Source: Bacteroidales bacterium
GTDB lineage: Bacteria > Bacteroidota > Bacteroidia > Bacteroidales > WCHB1-69
Direction of reading: 5' to 3'
DNA length: 62,708 bases
Assembly: GCA_017549765.1 (NCBI GenBank)
Contig: JAFYNM010000036.1
Coordinates: 1 to 62,708, forward strand
The position numbers and the translations under genes are program-made. The notes under the pieces are model-generated. The model did not search any database. It was not told the origin of the DNA and was given only the letters and a program-made list of their open reading frames with translations. Below are positions 59,574-62,708 of the stretch, piece by piece. Numbering within the stretch: the first letter of the stretch is position 1; each line of letters starts with the position of its first letter.

Positions 59574-59608
59574 AGTTTAAAGTTAAGAGTTAAAAGTTAA
59601 TAGTTATG
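59574..59608 (+). repeat. Heptamer array 5 (AGTTNNN units), just after the aminotransferase stop
   Basis: AGTTTAA AGTTAAG, AGTTAAA AGTTAAT, AGTTATG: five 7-base units, starting 3 bases after the stop codon and running into the terminator. TAA/TAG stops occur in all three frames. Confidence 0.82.
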
Positions 59609-59637
59609 GGGGACTCGAAAGGGTTCCCCATTTTTTT
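59607..59637 (+). terminator. Rho-independent terminator of the aminotransferase gene
   Basis: TGGGGGACTC (59607-59616), GAAA loop, GGGTTCCCCA (59621-59630), then seven T. The stem has two G-T pairs and a GNRA tetraloop. Confidence 0.88.
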
Positions 59638-59640
59638 GTC

Positions 59641-59707
59641 CGCGTATCGCTCGGATCTACACATATATTTCTTCACAAGTAAAAAACCGCGCAGATACGC
59701 GTGATCC
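59641..59707. repeat. Interrupted inverted repeat with CGCG words
   Basis: CGCGTATC (59641-59648) is the complement of GATACGCG (59694-59701), and GGATC (59653-59657) of GATCC (59703-59707). The spacing is about 45 bases. The words resemble the CGCGGAT-type dispersed repeats of several bacterial genomes. It lies between the terminator and the next promoter. Confidence 0.55.
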
Positions 59708-59726
59708 GCGGAGATAAGAAATTTTG

Positions 59727-59734
59727 TACCTTTG
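59727..59734 (+). promoter_or_regulatory. -7 element of the 59756 gene
   Basis: TACCTTTG, an exact TAnnTTTG match, 21 bases before the ATG at 59756. Confidence 0.55.
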
Positions 59735-59755
59735 CACTTTCAAAATAACATCATT

Positions 59756-59965
59756 ATGGCCGGTCTTAAAGATTTATTTCATTCTCGCGCTTACCATGTA
59801 TTCATGAAGAAACTGATGATTTATGCGCTGATTGTCTTAGTGTTAGGAATTGTATTTTGGGTGTGCAAATTGCCTGGCGGCAGCGTCATGACCATCGTCG
59901 GGGGCGGCATCCTCATTTTTTGGGCGCTGTTTTTCCTTTTGGGGAAAATTGTGGGAGGGAATTAA
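59756..59965 (+). CDS. Small two-helix membrane protein (GldL-like hairpin)
   Basis: A 69-residue protein: basic start MAGLKDLFHSRAYHVFMKK, helix one (LMIYALIVLVLGIVFWVC), the turn KLPGGSVM, and helix two (TIVGGGILIFWALFFLLG). The K/HW-P-GGS-M turn between two helices resembles the N-terminal hairpin of GldL, the T9SS motor stator protein, but the rest of GldL is missing, so this is a mini relative rather than GldL. The start at 59756 follows a strong -7 box. The link to T9SS is a weak resemblance only. Confidence 0.6.
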   Translation: MAGLKDLFHSRAYHVFMKKLMIYALIVLVLGIVFWVCKLPGGSVMTIVGGGILIFWALFFLLGKIVGGN

Positions 59966-59993
59966 GCGTTAAGAATTAAAAGTTAAGAGTTGT
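59966..59993 (+). repeat. Heptamer array 6 (GNRTTAA-like units), between 59965 stop and nspC
   Basis: After the TAA stop: GCGTTAA GAATTAA, AAGTTAA GAGTTGT, then AT and the nspC ATG (59996). Four 7-base units fill the gap to within 2 bases of the start and give TAA in all three frames. Confidence 0.82.
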
Positions 59994-59995
59994 AT

Positions 59996-61150
59996 ATGAA
60001 GGATTTTGATGCTTTTCCGTCGCCGTGCTATATCCTTTCTGAGGAGGCCTTGTTGGCGAACCTGCAGTTGCTGAATCTGGTGGAGCAGGAGGCCAATGTC
60101 TCCATCATCTGCGCGCTGAAGGGCATGTCGTTCTGGCGTTCCTTCCCGCTGATCAAGCAATATCTGGCTGGCGCCACCGCGTCTTCGCTCAACGAGGCGC
60201 GTCTCATCTCGGAGGAGATGTGCTGCGACGCACACACCTACGCGCCCGTCTATCTGGAGCAGGAGTTCCCTCAGCTCCTCATCTACAGCAGTCACCTGAC
60301 ATTCAACTCGTTAAGTCAGTGGGACAAATACAAGGAAGTGGCGCTTCGCAGTCCCAAGAAGGTCAGCTTCGGCTTGCGCGTGAACCCGGAATATTCGGAG
60401 ATCGAGACCGACCTCTACAACCCTGCGCTACCGGGCTCACGGCTTGGCATCTTAGCGGAGGATATGCCGGACACGTTGCCGGAGGGCATCGAGGGGCTGC
60501 ACTTCCATGTGCTCTGTGAGAACGACAGCTACGCATTAGAACACTGTTTGGAGGCATTTGAACAGCGCTTCGCCCCGCTGATCCGTCAGTGCAAATGGGT
60601 CAACTTCGGCGGCGGGCACCACATCACCCGCGCCGACTACAACATACCGCACCTCATCCAGTTGCTGAAAGACTTCCGCAGCCGCTACCCCAATCTCGAG
60701 GAGGTCATCCTGGAGCCGGGCGAGGCCGTGGGCTGGCAGACAGGCGTGCTCACCTCCACGGTGGAGGACATCGTGGTGAACAAGGGCATCCAAATCGCGA
60801 TGCTCAATGTCTCCTTCGCCTGTCACATGCCCGACTGTCTGGAGATGCCCTACAAGCCGACTGTTTTAGGGGCGCACGAACCTGCCGAAGGCGACAAGCA
60901 CGTCTATCGCCTCGGTGGATGTTCCTGTTTGGCCGGCGACTACATCGGCATGGGCGACTTCGCCTTCGACGAGCCGCTGGAAGTCGGCGACCGCATCGTT
61001 TTTGACGACATGATCCACTATACGATGGTCAAGACCACCTTCTTCAACGGGGTAGCGCATCCGGCCATAGGCATGATCCATCTGGACGGAGAGTTCGAAT
61101 TGCTCTCACAGCCAGGCGACTACGCCTCCTACAAAGCCAAGCTTGGATAA
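59996..61150 (+). CDS. nspC: Carboxynorspermidine decarboxylase
   Basis: PLP fold-type III decarboxylase that makes norspermidine or spermidine from the carboxy-intermediate in the alternative polyamine pathway. The ATG at 59996 gives 384 residues; a TTG at 59990 is the only earlier candidate. The PLP lysine region SPCYILSEEALLANLQL...ICALKGMSFW, HFHVLCENDSYALE, NFGGGHHITRADYN, LEPGEAVGW and the C-terminal GGCSCLAGDYIGMGDFAF, the Cys-x-D active-site motif supplied by the partner subunit, all fit NspC. The usual partner (carboxynorspermidine dehydrogenase, Lys1) is not visible in the window. Confidence 0.93.
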   Translation: MKDFDAFPSPCYILSEEALLANLQLLNLVEQEANVSIICALKGMSFWRSFPLIKQYLAGATASSLNEARLISEEMCCDAHTYAPVYLEQEFPQLLIYSSHLTFNSLSQWDKYKEVALRSPKKVSFGLRVNPEYSEIETDLYNPALPGSRLGILAEDMPDTLPEGIEGLHFHVLCENDSYALEHCLEAFEQRFAPLIRQCKWVNFGGGHHITRADYNIPHLIQLLKDFRSRYPNLEEVILEPGEAVGWQTGVLTSTVEDIVVNKGIQIAMLNVSFACHMPDCLEMPYKPTVLGAHEPAEGDKHVYRLGGCSCLAGDYIGMGDFAFDEPLEVGDRIVFDDMIHYTMVKTTFFNGVAHPAIGMIHLDGEFELLSQPGDYASYKAKLG

Positions 61151-61554
61151 TGGGATACACACTTCGACAACGGACCAAGGAAGGCAAGGAGGAGATCTTT
61201 GACCCTGCCCGTCGCAGGTGGGTAGCCTTGACGCCAGAGGAACGGGTGCGACAGATCTTTCTGTTGTTTCTGCTCAACGAAAAGAAAATCCCCATTTCCC
61301 ATATCTCCATAGAGAAGGCCATCAATGTCAACGGCATGACACAGCGTTACGACCTGGTAGTCTTCGACCAGGAGGGCAAGCCCTGGATGGTGGTAGAGTG
61401 CAAGGCGCCGCATGTCAAGTTGACGCAGGAGGTGGTGGCGCAGGCCGGGCGCTACAACAAGGTCTTGAGGGCGCCGATATTGGGTGTCACCAATGGGGTA
61501 GAGAATATCTTCTTCATGATAGACTACGAGACGGAGGAGATCACCCTTCTATAA
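61150..61554 (+). CDS. HsdR N-terminal domain protein (PD-(D/E)xK fold, stand-alone)
   Basis: A 134-residue protein whose ATG uses the last base of the nspC stop. DLVVFDQEGKPWMVVECKAPHVKLTQEVVAQAGRYNKVLRAPILGVTNG has the D-x(9-14)-E-x-K pattern of PD-(D/E)xK nucleases and matches the HSDR_N domain of type I restriction R subunits. No helicase domain, HsdM or HsdS is present. Lone HSDR_N proteins are widespread in Bacteroidota and their role is unclear; a defence function should not be assumed. Translationally coupled to nspC. Confidence 0.85.
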   Translation: MGYTLRQRTKEGKEEIFDPARRRWVALTPEERVRQIFLLFLLNEKKIPISHISIEKAINVNGMTQRYDLVVFDQEGKPWMVVECKAPHVKLTQEVVAQAGRYNKVLRAPILGVTNGVENIFFMIDYETEEITLL

Positions 61555-61636
61555 CAAACAAGACCAGTAAACCATTTTCTCTATAATCTTGATACTTTTT
61601 TATACCTAAAAACCTCTGTTGATACAAATTATTTTG

Positions 61637-61644
61637 TACCTTTG
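61637..61644 (+). promoter_or_regulatory. -7 element of the KilA-N gene
   Basis: TACCTTTG, an exact TAnnTTTG match, 25 bases before the ATG at 61670. Confidence 0.55.
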
Positions 61645-61669
61645 CGCGCTTTTTGGAAAAGACCGAAAA

Positions 61670-62488
61670 ATGAAAAAAGTGCAAGAAATAAATGTCAAGG
61701 ACACCGTCATCCGTACGATGAAGGTGGGCGATGCGGACTATATCTGCATCACTGACATTGCACGACAAAAGAATCCCTTGGAGCCTAAGGATGTGGTGAA
61801 AAACTGGATGCGACTGAAAAACACCATCGAATACCTTGGGGTGTGGGAGATGCTCAACAATCCTGATTTTAAAGGGGTCGAATTCGACCCCCTTTTGAGG
61901 CAGGCTGGGAGTAACGCTTTCACCCTGAACCCTATGCGATGGATTGAATTGACGAATGCCATAGGTCTTGTAACCAAAAATGGCCGGGGCGGTGGCACAT
62001 ACGCCCAACGGGATATTGCTTTTAAGTTTGCCAGTTGGGTTTCGGTTGAGTTCGAGTTGTATCTCATTAAAGAATTTCAACGGTTAAAGGAAGAAGAACA
62101 GAAATCCCTGGGATGGTCCGTCAAACGCGAATTGTCCAAAATAAATTATCATATTCATACTGATGCAGTAAAAGCCAACCTTATACCCGATGAGGTTGAC
62201 TCATACCATAGTTCTCTCATCTATGCAGAAGAAGCGGATATTCTCAATGTAGCACTATTCGGAATGACAACCAAAGAGTGGCGCGAAGCCAATTCTGACA
62301 AAAAAGGCAATATGCGCGATTACGCTACTGTTAATCAGTTGATTTGTTTATCAAATTTGGAAAATATTAATGCGGTATTTCTCAACGAAGGAATGTCACA
62401 ACAAGACAGATTACATAAACTTAATGCAATAGCCATTCAGCAGATGACCGTATTGGAAGGTGTTGGGAATAGGAAAATGCTGAAATAA
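61670..62488 (+). CDS. KilA-N domain protein
   Basis: A 272-residue protein from the ATG at 61670 (an in-frame TTG at 61619 lies before the promoter box). The N-terminal domain (DADYICITDIARQKNPLEPKDVVKNWMRLKNTIEYLGVWEMLNNPDFK... NAFTLNPMRWIELTNAIGLV) is KilA-N, a DNA-binding module of phages and DNA viruses; the following AQRDIAFKFASWVSVEFELYLIKEFQRL segment is its classic continuation. The C-terminal half is helical and not recognised. In bacteria such genes are phage-derived or accessory. A/T content is higher than in its neighbours, consistent with acquisition. No phage structural genes are near. Confidence 0.85.
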   Translation: MKKVQEINVKDTVIRTMKVGDADYICITDIARQKNPLEPKDVVKNWMRLKNTIEYLGVWEMLNNPDFKGVEFDPLLRQAGSNAFTLNPMRWIELTNAIGLVTKNGRGGGTYAQRDIAFKFASWVSVEFELYLIKEFQRLKEEEQKSLGWSVKRELSKINYHIHTDAVKANLIPDEVDSYHSSLIYAEEADILNVALFGMTTKEWREANSDKKGNMRDYATVNQLICLSNLENINAVFLNEGMSQQDRLHKLNAIAIQQMTVLEGVGNRKMLK

Positions 62489-62539
62489 TGAATAATAGAT
62501 GCAAAACACTTAATAAAAACAATAAATAAAAATCAATAA

Positions 62540-62708
<169 letters not shown>

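Noticed and set aside
61150-61554. Type I restriction system
   Set aside because: Only the HsdR_N nuclease domain is present; there is no helicase, methylase or specificity gene in the window.

Overview
The window reads as chromosomal DNA of an anaerobic Bacteroidales-type bacterium (phylum Bacteroidota). The sequence evidence is: three secreted proteins with C-terminal type IX secretion (T9SS) sorting domains; a gingipain-like C25 protease; the block ftsX - DUF3098 - uppP - truB; an exbB - exbD - exbD operon; a lone HsdR_N protein; the start of a pyruvate:ferredoxin oxidoreductase; and over twenty gene starts preceded by the Bacteroidota -7 element TAnnTTTG. No rRNA, intact tRNA, CRISPR array, transposase or integrase was found. 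Species cannot be named from sequence alone.

Layout. 1-6.3 kb: end of ileS, then a small accessory patch (kinase-like 'polyvalent' protein, a lipoprotein, a YD-repeat-like protein, a FISUMP-domain surface protein). 6.4-13.1 kb: parE, a lipoprotein, tilS, a membrane protein, sufS and a short-chain dehydrogenase. 13.1-24.9 kb: the truB-uppP-DUF3098-ftsX block, divergent from an MsbA-like ABC exporter, then a LysM lytic transglycosylase, a MORN-like protein, a lipoprotein and an AddA/RecB-like helicase-nuclease. 25-31 kb: sufC-sufD-rlmH-M20 amidohydrolase, then lgt-metallophosphoesterase, then a 5-formyl-THF cyclo-ligase on the other strand. 31.3-38.7 kb: a flippase with a C69 dipeptidase, an M16 protease and pgk. 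38.9-39.8 kb: a Bro-N/DinD-like pseudogene. 39.9-43.4 kb: lysS-mrp-thyA. 43.5-50.9 kb: SPFH protein with an Arc-like protein, a T9SS cargo protein, the C25 protease, surE and a small membrane protein. 50.9-57 kb: yicC, a T9SS beta-propeller protein and the exbB-hypothetical-exbD-exbD operon, which has a degenerate tRNA-like element in its leader. 57.2-62.7 kb: two small lipoproteins, an aminotransferase, a GldL-like mini-protein, nspC, HsdR_N, a KilA-N protein and the first codons of PFOR.

Functional themes are core information processing (ileS, lysS, tilS, truB, rlmH, parE, addA), Fe-S assembly (sufS, sufC, sufD, Mrp), envelope biogenesis (uppP, lgt, ftsX, MsbA-like exporter, lytic transglycosylase, flippase), energised outer-membrane transport (ExbBD) and secreted proteolysis (C25, M16, C69, M20).

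The most unusual signals are in the non-coding and repeat layer. (1) Six tandem heptamer/octamer arrays start at or just after a stop codon, mostly fill the gap to the next co-directional gene, and because 7 and 8 are not multiples of 3 they place stop codons in all three frames. (2) A dispersed family of GTAGAGACG / GTAGGGGCG palindromes occurs between genes and, three times in the same reading frame, inside the FISUMP gene, each adding an eight-residue peptide. (3) A class II tRNA-like relic lies in the exbB leader. (4) A Bro-N gene is broken by two amber codons and ends inside one of the palindromes.
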